From Gastranaerophilus sp944325835 (lineage in GTDB: Bacteria; Cyanobacteriota; Vampirovibrionia; Gastranaerophilales; Gastranaerophilaceae), in the NCBI GenBank assembly GCA_963931575.1, contig OZ007029.1:372001-436000 (forward strand): a stretch of DNA of 64,000 nt, written 5' to 3'. Below the pieces are notes generated by a model. It had not been told where the DNA came from and made no database searches. It saw only the letters and a program-made list of their open reading frames with translations. This document shows, piece after piece, positions 51,649-60,630 of the stretch (the first letter of the stretch is position 1; the number at the start of each line of letters is the position of its first letter). A program made the position numbers and the translations under genes.

Positions 51649-51678
51649 GATTTTATCCTTTCTTTTAATATATTTATA

Positions 51679-51707
51679 ATTTTAAATCATTTTGCTGGCG
51701 GTGTCAA
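51679..51707 (-). promoter_or_regulatory. Promoter of pilin locus 4
   Basis: On the minus strand TTGACA (51707-51702), 17-nt spacer, TAAAAT (51684-51679), about 30 nt before the ATG. Confidence 0.7.
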
Positions 51708-51823
51708 TATTAACCCTAATGAACTAATTCTTTTTAACTAAATTATTAAGAAAGTTAAAGTGTTAAAACCCTTGAAACACAATAGTTTGACTTCTGTTCT
51801 CCTAAAGGTTAAGATGTTATTGT

Positions 51824-51850
51824 TTGACAGAAGTTTTTTTGTGGTATCAT
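51824..51850 (+). promoter_or_regulatory. Possible promoter of the phosphorylase-like gene
   Basis: TTGACA (51824-51829), 15-nt spacer, TATCAT (51845-51850). ACTTCTGT at 51790-51797 and ACAGAAGT at 51827-51834 form an inverted repeat overlapping the -35 box, a possible operator. Confidence 0.4.
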
Positions 51851-51926
51851 TACGAAAGGCTAATGAATGATTATCATTGCTTAATTGTAAAACAGTTTAT
51901 AACTTTTATAAGAGGAAGGGTTAAAT

Positions 51927-53624
51927 ATGTCATTACCTAATGTAGCTTATTTTTCAATGGAGATAGCAATTGACCAGTCTTTGAAAACATATTCAGGCGG
52001 TCTGGGCTTTTTAGCAGGCTCACATATGTTATCTGCAGGTTATTTACAAATGCCGATGGTTGGTGTTACCATGTTGTGGTCATTCGGTTATTATGATCAG
52101 CGAATCGGCAGTGATGGTCAGGTGGAAGTTGCCTACATCAGAAAGTATTATGATTACTTAATTGATACCGGCGTCAGCACAACTGTTGATGTTTTCGGTG
52201 AAAAAGTTAAGGTTAAAGCGTTTAAGGTTGCTCCGGAACTTTTCGGAACCTGCCCTGTTTATCTTTTGACTACTGATATTGACGGTAACAGCGATTGGGC
52301 AAAAAGTATTTCACATAAACTTTATGACGGAAACGAAAAAATCAGAATCGCTCAGGAAACTGTTCTCGGTGTCGCAGGTGTTAGAATTCTTCAGGCTCTT
52401 CAATATAACTTCCAGGTTATTCACCTGAATGAAGGTCATGCTCTGCCGGCTGCATTTGAATTGTTACGTCAATACAACGGTGATTTGAATGCGGTTAAGA
52501 AAATGACAGTATTCACAACTCACACACCTGTTGCGGCAGGTAATGAAGTTCACTGGGTTGATACTTTATTAGAAGGCGGCTTCTTTGCCGGAAATTCAAG
52601 AGAAACAGCTGTTCAACTCGGCGGTGAAAACTTCTCGCTTACAGTTGCGGCTCTCAGAATGTCAAGACTGGCTAATGCGGTTTCCCAACTTCACGGTCTT
52701 GTTTCTAATAAAATGTGGGAATGGGTTGAAGGCAGATGCCCTATCAGAGCTATCACTAACGCAGTAAATCTTAACTACTGGCAGGATAAGAGAATTAAAG
52801 ATGCAGAAGCCTCTAATGAGCCGGAAAGACTCCTTGCTGTTAAACGTGAAATGAAAGCTGAGCTTTTCCAATATGTTGCAAACGTTGCAGGCAAGAGATT
52901 TGATCCAAATGTTCTGACAATTACCTGGGCTAGAAGATTTGCTGATTACAAACGTGCATGGTTAATTCTTATGGATAACGACAGAATTACCAAATTGTTA
53001 GATGCAAATAAAGTGCAAATTATTTTTGCAGGTAAGTTCCACCCTGATGATGTTATGGGTAAAGAAATGTTCAACAAATTGTTAAATCGTTCTCACACCT
53101 TGAAAAACGTTGTTGTTCTTCCGGGTTATGAACTTGAACTTTCAGGAATGCTCAAACGCGGTTCTGATATCTGGTTGAACACTCCTCTCAGACCGTTTGA
53201 AGCTTCAGGTACTTCCGGTATGTCTGCTAATATGAACGGTGCATTACACTTGTCAATCTATGACGGTTGGACTGTTGAGGGTACATTTGACGGTATCAAC
53301 GGCTATACCGTTGAATATCCGGGCCTTGATGATGAAATGCCTTGGGAAGAACGCCACTGGAAAGATCATAAGTGCTTAATGGATATTATTGAAAACAGAA
53401 TCCTGCCTACTTACTACGAAAATAAACAGGAATGGGCAAGATTGATGAGACAGGCAATCAGAACTTCTGAAGCTTACTTCAATTCTGACAGAATGGTTAT
53501 TGAGTACTACAACAGACTTTATAAACCAATCGCTCATGATGATGTCGGAAGCGAAGATAAGAAAGAAATGAAGATTATGGAAGCTCCGACTTTCGATGCC
53601 TGGACTTTCTCAAACATTAAGTAA
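51927..53624 (+). CDS. Alpha-glucan phosphorylase-like protein (GT35) lacking the PLP lysine
   Basis: 565 residues. VAYFSMEIAIDQSLKTYSGGLGFLAGS, HLNEGHA, TTHTPVAAGNE, TWARRFADYKR and IIFAGKFHP are hallmarks of the short TIGR02094-type alpha-glucan phosphorylases. In the cofactor segment, where phosphorylases have GT(G/S)xMK with the PLP-binding Lys, this protein reads EASGTSGMSANMNGA: Ser433 takes the Lys position. If so, PLP cannot form its Schiff base, and the protein may be a glucosyltransferase without phosphorolysis or be regulatory. GAGGAAGGG precedes the ATG. A terminator follows. Confidence 0.8.
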   Translation: MSLPNVAYFSMEIAIDQSLKTYSGGLGFLAGSHMLSAGYLQMPMVGVTMLWSFGYYDQRIGSDGQVEVAYIRKYYDYLIDTGVSTTVDVFGEKVKVKAFKVAPELFGTCPVYLLTTDIDGNSDWAKSISHKLYDGNEKIRIAQETVLGVAGVRILQALQYNFQVIHLNEGHALPAAFELLRQYNGDLNAVKKMTVFTTHTPVAAGNEVHWVDTLLEGGFFAGNSRETAVQLGGENFSLTVAALRMSRLANAVSQLHGLVSNKMWEWVEGRCPIRAITNAVNLNYWQDKRIKDAEASNEPERLLAVKREMKAELFQYVANVAGKRFDPNVLTITWARRFADYKRAWLILMDNDRITKLLDANKVQIIFAGKFHPDDVMGKEMFNKLLNRSHTLKNVVVLPGYELELSGMLKRGSDIWLNTPLRPFEASGTSGMSANMNGALHLSIYDGWTVEGTFDGINGYTVEYPGLDDEMPWEERHWKDHKCLMDIIENRILPTYYENKQEWARLMRQAIRTSEAYFNSDRMVIEYYNRLYKPIAHDDVGSEDKKEMKIMEAPTFDAWTFSNIK

Positions 53625-53644
53625 GTTGATGTATTTCGTAGATA

Positions 53645-53673
53645 AAAGGACACATTTCGGTGTGTCCTTTTTT
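53645..53673 (+). terminator. Terminator after the phosphorylase-like gene
   Basis: AAAGGACACA, TTTCGG loop, TGTGTCCTTT, then TTT. Confidence 0.9.
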
Positions 53674-53722
53674 AGTGCTTTGCGGTAATGTTTTTGTATA
53701 AAACTCCGTGTATATTATCAAT

Positions 53723-54121
53723 ATGTTTCCTGATGAATTTTATGATAATTTGAAAAAACCTAAAATTACTCCGCCCAAAGCTGTTTTTCGCGGGGCGTGG
53801 AAAGTGTTGTATTTTTTAATGGCGGTTGCATTTATTTTACTGCTTTTTTCTCCAAACTCTTTTAATAAACTAATGGCAATATTCCTTTTTTTATTGCAGT
53901 TGTTATTAAATTTTAACTGGGGATGCGTATTTTTTCTGTACAGACAAATAAAAAAGGCATTTTTTATATGCCTTTCTTTATTAATTATTGTGCTTATTAT
54001 GACGGTATTATTCTTTAAACAATCAATATTAGCAGGAGTTTTGCTGATACCATATTGTGTATGGTTAATCCTTGCCACATATCTTAACTATTATATTATG
54101 GTAGAAAATCCGTCAATCTAG
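53723..54121 (+). CDS. TspO/MBR family membrane protein
   Basis: 132 residues from ATG 53723. Five membrane helices are visible, with the family residues: KPKITPP and WKVLY near the first loop, LQLLLNFNWGCVFF, the PYCVWLILATYLNYYI end. TspO binds tetrapyrroles and other hydrophobic ligands; in bacteria it is tied to porphyrin and stress responses. There is no ribosome site; TATATT at 53711-53716 ends 6 nt before the ATG, so the mRNA may be leaderless. It is convergent with the nitroreductase, overlapping by 4 nt. Confidence 0.88.
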   Translation: MFPDEFYDNLKKPKITPPKAVFRGAWKVLYFLMAVAFILLLFSPNSFNKLMAIFLFLLQLLLNFNWGCVFFLYRQIKKAFFICLSLLIIVLIMTVLFFKQSILAGVLLIPYCVWLILATYLNYYIMVENPSI

Positions 54122-54759
54122 GATAATTTCTCATAGAAAATAACTTCTGCCGGTTCTTTTCTGATTTTGTTGGTTTCTTTCGGTGTTTTTTCGTAACCGA
54201 GCGTGAGAAGTGTTAATAGGATTTGTTTATCATTGAGGTTAAGTTGTTCTTTAAGCTCTTTGATAATATTTTCATCACCTTTTGTCATTTCGTTTGCGAG
54301 CGCACCGATAATGCAGCGGCCGACACCGGATTTTTCAGCCTGAATTGACATATAAGCAACAGCGTAGGTAAGCTGTTCGATTGTTCTTGTGAGCATTTCG
54401 ACATTCCCGAGTAGTGACGGGTTGAGAGTCGGACTGTTTAGAATGTAGTCTTGAACCATCTGGTTTTTGCCTGATTTTTCAAGAACTGCGCCAAAGTTTT
54501 TCTTTTCCCAAGCTTCCATATCTGCAACACAGGCGATAATTATGTTCGCGCCTAAAACTTGTTTTTGTTCGCCTGAGGCTTTGTATAGCAATTCCTTTGT
54601 TTTTTCATCTCTGATTACGATAAACTTCCACGGCTGAACGTTAACCCAGGAAGGAGCAAGGCGTCCTGCTTCAAGGATTTCGTTTAGAGTTTCATCGGAA
54701 ATCTTTTCTTCGCTGTAGCTTCTTACACTTTTCCTTTTTTTAATCTCTTCTAGTAGCAT
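54118..54759 (-). CDS. Nitroreductase-family flavoprotein
   Basis: 213 residues from ATG 54759, chosen because AAGGAG lies 6 nt upstream (the frame opens at 54777 inside the previous gene). RKSVRSYSEEKISDETLNEILEAGRLAPSWVNVQPWKFIVI is the FMN-binding nitroreductase start, and GRCIIGAL and LLTLGYEK complete the fold. It reduces nitro compounds, quinones or flavins with NAD(P)H. It follows the LCP gene directly, probably co-transcribed. Confidence 0.9.
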   Translation of the reverse strand: MLLEEIKKRKSVRSYSEEKISDETLNEILEAGRLAPSWVNVQPWKFIVIRDEKTKELLYKASGEQKQVLGANIIIACVADMEAWEKKNFGAVLEKSGKNQMVQDYILNSPTLNPSLLGNVEMLTRTIEQLTYAVAYMSIQAEKSGVGRCIIGALANEMTKGDENIIKELKEQLNLNDKQILLTLLTLGYEKTPKETNKIRKEPAEVIFYEKLS

Positions 54760-54769
54760 ATTTAACTCC

Positions 54770-56119
54770 TTATTCATCTGCCATAATTATTGTAAAATCG
54801 GTAGCCGCGCAGTAAAGGTTAATCGGGTCGTAGACGAACTGAATTTTATCAATATTCTGGACTTTTTCATTTAGAATATTAAAGTAATCGTTTGTAATTC
54901 TGTTTGAGTGTGCAATAAATTGCGAGTGGGAACGGTTGATTTCGTCTGTGCATTTGACATCAATTCCCTGAGCTTTAAGTTCATCAATAAGTGCGGAAGC
55001 TTTTGTCTTTTGGGTTCTTGCGTACATAACATTCGCGACAATCGGCTTATCAGCTTCTATATTTCTTGCTTTATCTCTGTAGATAAGTCTGTCAATAACC
55101 TCCTGCGTTTTTTCAGGATCTAAAATCCAGTAGCTTATGTATCCGCTCTGGTTTGGCTGACCCGGAAGGGTTGCAATTTCGGTTTTGGATAAATCTATGT
55201 GGCGTAAGAATTCAATAAGCTGCGCCATTTCACCGGTACTGATGTCGGTTTTAATATATTTTTTAGCAGTTGCAATCAAATCAGGTATTTTTGCGATAGT
55301 CTGCGGGTTTTGCAGAGTTTTGACCAACCCTCTGATAAACCATTGCTGGCGTTGGGTTCTGCCGATATCCCCGAGTGCGTCATGGCGGAAACGCAGGTAT
55401 TCAATTGCCTTTTGCCCGTCAAGTTTTTGAAGCCCTTTATCAAAATTGATATTTAAATGCGCGGTTCTGTCACGGTAATGCATTGGTTTTTCGATATAAA
55501 TGTCAACGCCGCCGAGAACGTCAACGAGTTCTTTGACAATATCTTCGTGAACAAGTACGTATCTGTGGATTTTAACCCCGAGCGTTTTTTCGATAGTTTC
55601 TTTTGTCATTTCCACCCCGCCTATTGCATGGGCTGAATTTATTTTATTAATTCCGTTGTTGCGTGCTAAAAATACTTTACTGTCGCGCGGAATAGAAATC
55701 GCGTTTATTGATTTGGATTTAGGGTCAATATTGGCAAGAATAATTGTGTCGGTTCTGGTTCCGGCCCACATATCTTTTTTTGCTTCCGGATTATCATCCA
55801 CACCGAGAAGCAGAATATTCTGGCGCTTCATGCCAAAAGGTGTCGGAAAGTTTGCATGCTGCTTTTTCTCATTAGAAAATGCACGGCTTATTTTTGATTC
55901 TTCTCCGAAAAGCTTTGATGAAAGTTCTTCTGAATCGACAAAAATAACTATTCCTAACAAAATAACCAGAAATATTAATACAGAAATAACGACAGTGCGT
56001 TTTATTTTAGAAGTACTGTTTTCTTCCTGTTCTCTGTTGTAAATTTCCTGATTTAAAAATGTTCTGCTATAATCGACTTTGTAAACTTTATTAGAATTAT
56101 CTGTGCTATTGTTATTCAT
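54770..56119 (-). CDS. LytR-CpsA-Psr family protein
   Basis: 449 residues. A cytoplasmic N-terminus of about 40 residues and one membrane helix (VVISVLIFLVILLGIVIFV) precede the LCP domain: NILLLGVDD, AGTRTDTIILANIDPKSKSINAISIPRDS, INSAHAIGG, YLRFRHDALGDIGRTQRQQ. A C-terminal LytR_C-like domain occupies about 350-449. LCP enzymes attach undecaprenyl-linked glycopolymers to peptidoglycan or proteins outside the cytoplasmic membrane. The conserved Asp/Arg residues are present, so activity is likely. Confidence 0.92.
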   Translation of the reverse strand: MNNNSTDNSNKVYKVDYSRTFLNQEIYNREQEENSTSKIKRTVVISVLIFLVILLGIVIFVDSEELSSKLFGEESKISRAFSNEKKQHANFPTPFGMKRQNILLLGVDDNPEAKKDMWAGTRTDTIILANIDPKSKSINAISIPRDSKVFLARNNGINKINSAHAIGGVEMTKETIEKTLGVKIHRYVLVHEDIVKELVDVLGGVDIYIEKPMHYRDRTAHLNINFDKGLQKLDGQKAIEYLRFRHDALGDIGRTQRQQWFIRGLVKTLQNPQTIAKIPDLIATAKKYIKTDISTGEMAQLIEFLRHIDLSKTEIATLPGQPNQSGYISYWILDPEKTQEVIDRLIYRDKARNIEADKPIVANVMYARTQKTKASALIDELKAQGIDVKCTDEINRSHSQFIAHSNRITNDYFNILNEKVQNIDKIQFVYDPINLYCAATDFTIIMADE

Positions 56120-56149
56120 TTAATATAAAACCCTGCTTATTATTTAAAT

Positions 56150-57517
56150 TTAGGAACTGTGTGAAATTAGGAAGGCTGAAACCAGTCCGAAATAGATAGC
56201 CAGCCCTATGACGTCAATGGTAGTAGCGATTATCGGGCCCGAAGCGATTGCGGGATCGACATTCATAGATTTTAGAGCAAACGGCGTAAACGTACCGATT
56301 ACAGTTGCCATTGTCATGTTTATAATCATTGCAATACCAACTATAATACCAAGTTCAATATTATGTTGCCACCCCCAGGTGGTTAGTGTTACGAGGAGTC
56401 CGAAGATTGTACCAATCATCAGCCCGATGCCCATTTCCCTGAAAATATGGAACAGGGCAGAATTAAGCGTAACCTGTCCTGTTGAAAGACCGCGAACCAT
56501 AAGAGTAATACTTTGTGTGCCGATATTTCCGCCCAGACCTGCCAGAAGCGGCATGAATATCGCAATAATCGGCAGCGCCGTTAATGTCGCATTGAAATGG
56601 TTGGCAACGTTAACTGCAAGAAACTCCCCGATAAGTGTGATAAATAACCATGGAAGTCTTGCAATTATTGCGTTCAAAACATTGCCGGATAAAATTTGAT
56701 CTTCGTCAACTATTTCTGTCGAAATACCTGAGGACTGGTAGATTTCTTCTGTTGTTTCTTCTTCAAATAAATCGTGGACATCATCCCACGTAACCATACC
56801 TTTTAACCTGTTATACAAATCCACGACCGGAAGTGCGTTGTACTGGTATTTTAGAAACTCATCAACAATAAAATCGCTGTAATCATCAACGTGAAGTTTG
56901 ACAATATCACGTATCATAATTTCTTTTACCGGCTGGTTTGCAGGGGAGGTGAGGAGTTTTCTCAAGGAAATAACGCCTAAAAGGTGGTTTTGTTTATCAA
57001 CAACATATATATAATATAGTTCAAAATTATCTTTTTCCGCTTTGCTTCTGATAGTGTTAAGTACGTCCTGAACGGTCATATCAACCGTTACGGTCAGGAC
57101 AACAGGGTTCATAATCCCGCCTGCGGTATCTTCGTTGTAGGTTAAAAGTTCCCTGACTTCTTCGGAGAATTTATGCGGAAGCTTGTCAAGATATGTTTCA
57201 CTCTCGTCCTCTTCCATGTCGCCTAAAACGTCAGCAGCAGCATCGTGAGGAAGTTTTGTGATGATTTTTGAGGCAAGTTCTTCATCAAGTTCTCCAAGAA
57301 GTTCGACTTGGAGCTGCGGTGATAAATACTCCATTAAATCAGCCGCTTTTTCAATATTAAGCAGCTTAAAGCACTCAAGCCGTTCTTCGGGCTTTAATTG
57401 TGCAAAAATATCCGCCAAATCCGCTTCGTGGTAGCTGTCAAGTTCTTCCTGAAGCCTTTCTACGGATTCATCAGCCATTATTTCACGTAATCTGTCGATA
57501 ATATTTGCCGTGTTCAT
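56150..57517 (-). CDS. mgtE: Magnesium transporter MgtE
   Basis: 455 residues from ATG 57517. The N-terminal superhelical domain (ADIFAQLKPEERLECFKLL), two CBS domains (about 130-250) and five membrane helices with PLLAGLGGNIGTQSITLMVRGLSTGQV, the pore signature, are all present. Cytosolic magnesium bound by the N and CBS domains closes the channel. The start has no ribosome site and a -10 box lies 9 nt upstream, so there is no room for a magnesium riboswitch. Confidence 0.95.
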   Translation of the reverse strand: MNTANIIDRLREIMADESVERLQEELDSYHEADLADIFAQLKPEERLECFKLLNIEKAADLMEYLSPQLQVELLGELDEELASKIITKLPHDAAADVLGDMEEDESETYLDKLPHKFSEEVRELLTYNEDTAGGIMNPVVLTVTVDMTVQDVLNTIRSKAEKDNFELYYIYVVDKQNHLLGVISLRKLLTSPANQPVKEIMIRDIVKLHVDDYSDFIVDEFLKYQYNALPVVDLYNRLKGMVTWDDVHDLFEEETTEEIYQSSGISTEIVDEDQILSGNVLNAIIARLPWLFITLIGEFLAVNVANHFNATLTALPIIAIFMPLLAGLGGNIGTQSITLMVRGLSTGQVTLNSALFHIFREMGIGLMIGTIFGLLVTLTTWGWQHNIELGIIVGIAMIINMTMATVIGTFTPFALKSMNVDPAIASGPIIATTIDVIGLAIYFGLVSAFLISHSS

Positions 57518-57526
57518 CACAATAAA

Positions 57527-57554
57527 ATTATAAAACAAAAAGGTAATAAGGCAA
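57527..57554 (-). promoter_or_regulatory. Promoter of mgtE, near-leaderless
   Basis: On the minus strand TTGCCT (57554-57549), 16-nt spacer, TATAAT (57532-57527), then 9 nt to the ATG at 57517. Confidence 0.5.
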
Positions 57555-57561
57555 TATTAGC

Positions 57562-58185
57562 CTAAGCTTTTACATCAACAGATTTTGGTTGCGCAGCTTT
57601 CTCGTCAGCCTCTTTTTCAAACCCGAAGAATTTTAAGGCAGGGTGGACAATCAGGTGGCTGACCTGAGGCGCAAAAATTGCTAAACCTAGTACAGAACCT
57701 ACAATGTTTCCAAATTCTATCGCGCCTTTGACTATATTATATTTTTCCGGTTTGTCATTATTCTTTAAGTCATTTTGAATTTTTTCAGAAAACATATTTT
57801 TATATTTATCTTTTCCGAGCGTTGCAGTTCTGTCGTTTTTGGACATAGAAGCGAGTTTTCTGTATTTCAGGTAATGATTTGCACTGCTGAAGTTTTGGAA
57901 GGCTTTTTCATCTTTCAATAAGTTATTTTTAGCGAGTTTAAACGCGCCGTTTTTAAAGATAGGAATTACGATTGCCATATAAGTAGCAAGGCATGTTGCC
58001 TGATAGAGAAATTCTTTCATTGCCGCATAGCGTTTTGTCTGGCGGTCGATGTCGTTATCCACCAGAATAAACGCAGGTCTGCCAAGAGCTTTCATCCCTG
58101 TTTCAAGAGAAACGGAAGCGGTCGTACTCTGAGAAATTGAAGATAAAGTAGAGCTTGTCAGAAAGTTTGTAATTCCGCTTACCAT
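57562..58185 (-). CDS. Hypothetical membrane protein, paired copy 2
   Basis: 207 residues. It shares with its neighbour the block GRPAFILVDNDIDRQTKRYAAMKEFLYQATCLATYMAIVIP and a C-terminal hydrophobic helix (IVGSVLGLAIFAPQVSHLIVHP), followed by a charged tail. No enzyme motif. Its ATG overlaps the end of the paralogous gene by 7 nt. The unit is probably lineage-specific and membrane-bound; function unknown. Confidence 0.6.
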   Translation of the reverse strand: MVSGITNFLTSSTLSSISQSTTASVSLETGMKALGRPAFILVDNDIDRQTKRYAAMKEFLYQATCLATYMAIVIPIFKNGAFKLAKNNLLKDEKAFQNFSSANHYLKYRKLASMSKNDRTATLGKDKYKNMFSEKIQNDLKNNDKPEKYNIVKGAIEFGNIVGSVLGLAIFAPQVSHLIVHPALKFFGFEKEADEKAAQPKSVDVKA

Positions 58186-58769
58186 GGTGCACCTACTTTC
58201 ATTCCGGCCGGTTTCGCAGCTATATAATTAGATATACTTATTGTTTGTAAAGGACGGGTAAATTCCTGAGGTTTTTGCATTGCAACAGGATTTACATTTT
58301 CTAAAACTTCGTTTTCTTTTATATCAAGTTTATGCTCTTCTTGCGGAGCTTCTTTCTTTTTATTTTTGTCACCCTGAATCATACCCATAAACGGTTTTAT
58401 CGCTATGGATGCAAGTGCCGGAATTACAAATAATGCTGCCGCGCAAACCCCGAGAAACATAAAGTTATGACCTGCAAGTGCCTGTTTTTCCGGTGAAACT
58501 TTCATTTGTTTTGCAATTTTTGCCGCAAGTTCTCCGCAGCCCCAGTATGCAGGAATTGCAACAACCTCGGTTAAACCCTCTCTGAGCGCGGTATATTTTT
58601 TTGTTTCGGGATCTTCATGCTTATCCATCATTGTAAATGTCGGACGCGCAATACCCTTTACCGTCGCAATAGCCATGACTGCGTACGTCGGCTTATTGTT
58701 CTCGCCCAGTTTTATGCATATATTTCTAAACTTATTTGCTAATCCCATACTCACTTTAAAACCGAACAT
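58179..58769 (-). CDS. Hypothetical membrane protein, paired copy 1
   Basis: 196 residues (an internal ATG at 58748 is an alternative start). The block ARPTFTMMDKHEDPETKKYTALREGLTEVVAIPAYWGCGELAAKIAKQM aligns with the next gene. A strong hydrophobic helix (FLGVCAAALFVIPALASIAI) lies at about 105-125 and the last 70 residues are polar. Function unknown. The two copies have clearly diverged but keep the Arg-Pro-x-Phe and Asp-rich block, suggesting a conserved binding surface. Confidence 0.6.
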   Translation of the reverse strand: MFGFKVSMGLANKFRNICIKLGENNKPTYAVMAIATVKGIARPTFTMMDKHEDPETKKYTALREGLTEVVAIPAYWGCGELAAKIAKQMKVSPEKQALAGHNFMFLGVCAAALFVIPALASIAIKPFMGMIQGDKNKKKEAPQEEHKLDIKENEVLENVNPVAMQKPQEFTRPLQTISISNYIAAKPAGMKVGAPW

Positions 58770-58859
58770 GAAAAAATTTGCTAGTGTCTTTAAATTATGT
58801 TACAATAAAAATGAACTTTTTCAATTTTCTTTCGTTATATTAGTGAAAGGTCAAAAAAG

Positions 58860-59204
58860 ATGAAAGATAAATGTCAAAAATATGAAGGTTTATTCGTTTT
58901 TTCGGATGAAGCAACGCTTGAAGCTCACATAAAAGAGTGTCCGGACTGCCGCGCTGAACACGAAAAAATGTCTAAAGTTTCAGAACTTTTGCAAGAGGTA
59001 AAACCGTATTATATTGCACAACGTAAGAAAAAAGCACAAATGAAGATTGCCTGTGCGATATCATTTATGTTTCTTTCGGGCACTGTTCTGGGTTTAGTTA
59101 ACCTGAATCCGGATATATCCGACACGCTCCGCTATGGTACCGTTCTGGAGGCGCAGGATTACGGGTTCCCGGTAGACGATTACGGATTTTTATTGGTTGA
59201 ATGA
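58860..59204 (+). CDS. Anti-sigma factor with zinc-finger-like motif
   Basis: 114 residues. HIKECPDCRAEH is the HxxxCxxC zinc motif of ZAS anti-sigma factors, followed by one membrane helix (IACAISFMFLSGTVLGLVNL) and a short outer segment. The cytoplasmic part would hold the ECF sigma factor encoded next, whose start overlaps by 4 nt. The order anti-sigma then sigma is the reverse of the common arrangement. GAAAGG precedes the ATG. Confidence 0.8.
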   Translation: MKDKCQKYEGLFVFSDEATLEAHIKECPDCRAEHEKMSKVSELLQEVKPYYIAQRKKKAQMKIACAISFMFLSGTVLGLVNLNPDISDTLRYGTVLEAQDYGFPVDDYGFLLVE

Positions 59205-59704
59205 TGGATTTTAACAAGTTAGTCAGAGAAAATAAGAAAAATATCCAAAATATTATCCGCCTTGTAACAAAGGAGAATAACGAGGATCTGGAACAGGAAG
59301 TTTACATCCGCGTGCTTAAAAATGCTGATAAGTACAAGGAACAGGGAACTTTCAAAAGCTGGGTTTCGACTATTGCAAAGAATATTTCCAAAGACTATCT
59401 GAAATCCGCCTCTTACAAGGCCCGTGAAAATTCTACCTCTGAAGACGAGGACTGGGTTCAAATCGCAGACAAGAAGGTTACGCCGGAATTGCGATTGATT
59501 AAAAACGAAAGACAACAAATAATAATTGACGCGGTTAATTCACTGAAACCGAAATTTAAAGAGGTTGTCCTTATGTGTGAAATCTACGGTTACTCCTACG
59601 AGGACTGCGCGAAAAAGCTTAACTGTCCGCTCGGAACCGTTAAATCCAGACTTTATAATGCAAAAAAAGAACTTTCAATACTTCTTGCCGACCTGATAGA
59701 ATAA
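59201..59704 (+). CDS. ECF sigma factor
   Basis: 167 residues from ATG 59201 or 59204. Region 2 has EDLEQEVYIRVLKNADKYKEQGTFKSWVSTIAKN; region 4 has LKPKFKEVVLMCEIYGYSYEDCAKKLNCPLGTVKSRLYNAKKEL. It redirects RNA polymerase to envelope-stress-type promoters when released from the anti-sigma factor. It overlaps the upstream gene by 4 nt and is followed by a periplasmic sensor-like gene 9-15 nt downstream. Confidence 0.93.
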   Translation: MMDFNKLVRENKKNIQNIIRLVTKENNEDLEQEVYIRVLKNADKYKEQGTFKSWVSTIAKNISKDYLKSASYKARENSTSEDEDWVQIADKKVTPELRLIKNERQQIIIDAVNSLKPKFKEVVLMCEIYGYSYEDCAKKLNCPLGTVKSRLYNAKKELSILLADLIE

Positions 59705-59719
59705 GAAAGGAATGTGACT

Positions 59720-60280
59720 ATGAATAAAAGTTTAAAAATTATGGCTATAGCAGGAGCTTTACTGACATTGACAGCGTTTAATGCAAATGTTTGTCAGGCA
59801 GAACCGGATTTTAATAAACCAATGCCGGAAGAACAACAAATTGACGGAAAATTCCCGCCGCCTCCGCCGGCAGATTCAACTGTAAAAAAACATAGACCAC
59901 CTTCACCGGAAGCCTTTGAAAATCGTCTGGGGCTGACAGAAGAACAAAAAGAACTTGCAAAAGCGCAGCGTGAAGCCAGCATTGAAAAAATAAAACCGAT
60001 AATTGAGCAGATAAAAAATAAAAAAGCTGAGATTGAAATGATTAAATTGTCAAAAATGGCTCAGCAAGCTATTGATGAACGGGTCGCACAGCTTGAAAGC
60101 GAGATAAAAACACTCAGAAAACAGGCTCACGAAATCCGCAAAGAAAATATGAAAGCTTTTGAATCAATCCTGACTGATGCTCAGAAAAAAGAACTTCACA
60201 AGATGAAAGCGGAAGGCCGCAAGAAATTTGAGAAAATGAAAAAAGAACGCCAAAAGGCACAACAAAGAGTTGAAAAATAA
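59720..60280 (+). CDS. Spy/CpxP/LTXXQ-like periplasmic protein
   Basis: 186 residues from ATG 59720 (AAAGGA 8 nt upstream). A signal peptide (1-27, ending CQAEP) is followed by a Pro-rich stretch and an all-helical, Lys/Glu-rich region. FENRLGLTEEQKELAKAQRE and ILTDAQKKELHKM are the two LTxxQ-type motifs. Such proteins act as periplasmic chaperones or sensors, as in the CnrX/ZraP group. Placed after the anti-sigma/sigma pair, it may sense envelope or metal stress for them. Confidence 0.78.
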   Translation: MNKSLKIMAIAGALLTLTAFNANVCQAEPDFNKPMPEEQQIDGKFPPPPPADSTVKKHRPPSPEAFENRLGLTEEQKELAKAQREASIEKIKPIIEQIKNKKAEIEMIKLSKMAQQAIDERVAQLESEIKTLRKQAHEIRKENMKAFESILTDAQKKELHKMKAEGRKKFEKMKKERQKAQQRVEK

Positions 60281-60284
60281 AATA

Positions 60285-60310
60285 AAGCCCCCGTTTTTAA
60301 ATGGGGGCTT
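60285..60310 (+). terminator. Hairpin after the Spy-like gene
   Basis: AAGCCCCC (60285-60292) and GGGGGCTT (60303-60310) with a 10-nt loop; no T run follows. Confidence 0.6.
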
Positions 60311-60630
60311 AACATTAATAAAAAATATTACTCGGGGGTGCGTCTGAGCCAGTTCTGCAATTGAACCCGATTAAAATGAAATGTGGTTAATGTTTATAAA
60401 CCCCGATGTCGTCAGTTTGAATAAATCTCCTGAAACAATTACATTAAATCTTTGCCGGTGCGTAATTCAAAACTAAGTGAAACTATTGATATCAGCTTGT
60501 TTAAGGGCATTGCAAACACAATACCCTTAAAATTTTTTAACATTACATTTAACCTTTCTTGCAATTCTGTTATTTTGGTCGTAATATTTTTGAACAAGTG
60601 TGTATAAGACAATTAAGATTGGATTATGTT
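60311..60630. promoter_or_regulatory. glyQ leader with a terminator-like hairpin
   Basis: 320 nt with no gene. TTAAGGGCATTG (60501-60512) pairs with CAATACCCTTAA (60519-60530), one mismatch, followed by AATTTTTT: an intrinsic terminator or attenuator about 95 nt before glyQ. I do not see the conserved T-box sequence, so a glycine T-box is not supported. Confidence 0.4.

Noticed and set aside
60311..60630. Glycine T-box riboswitch before glyQ
   Set aside because: The terminator-like hairpin is there, but the conserved T-box and stem I motifs are not seen.
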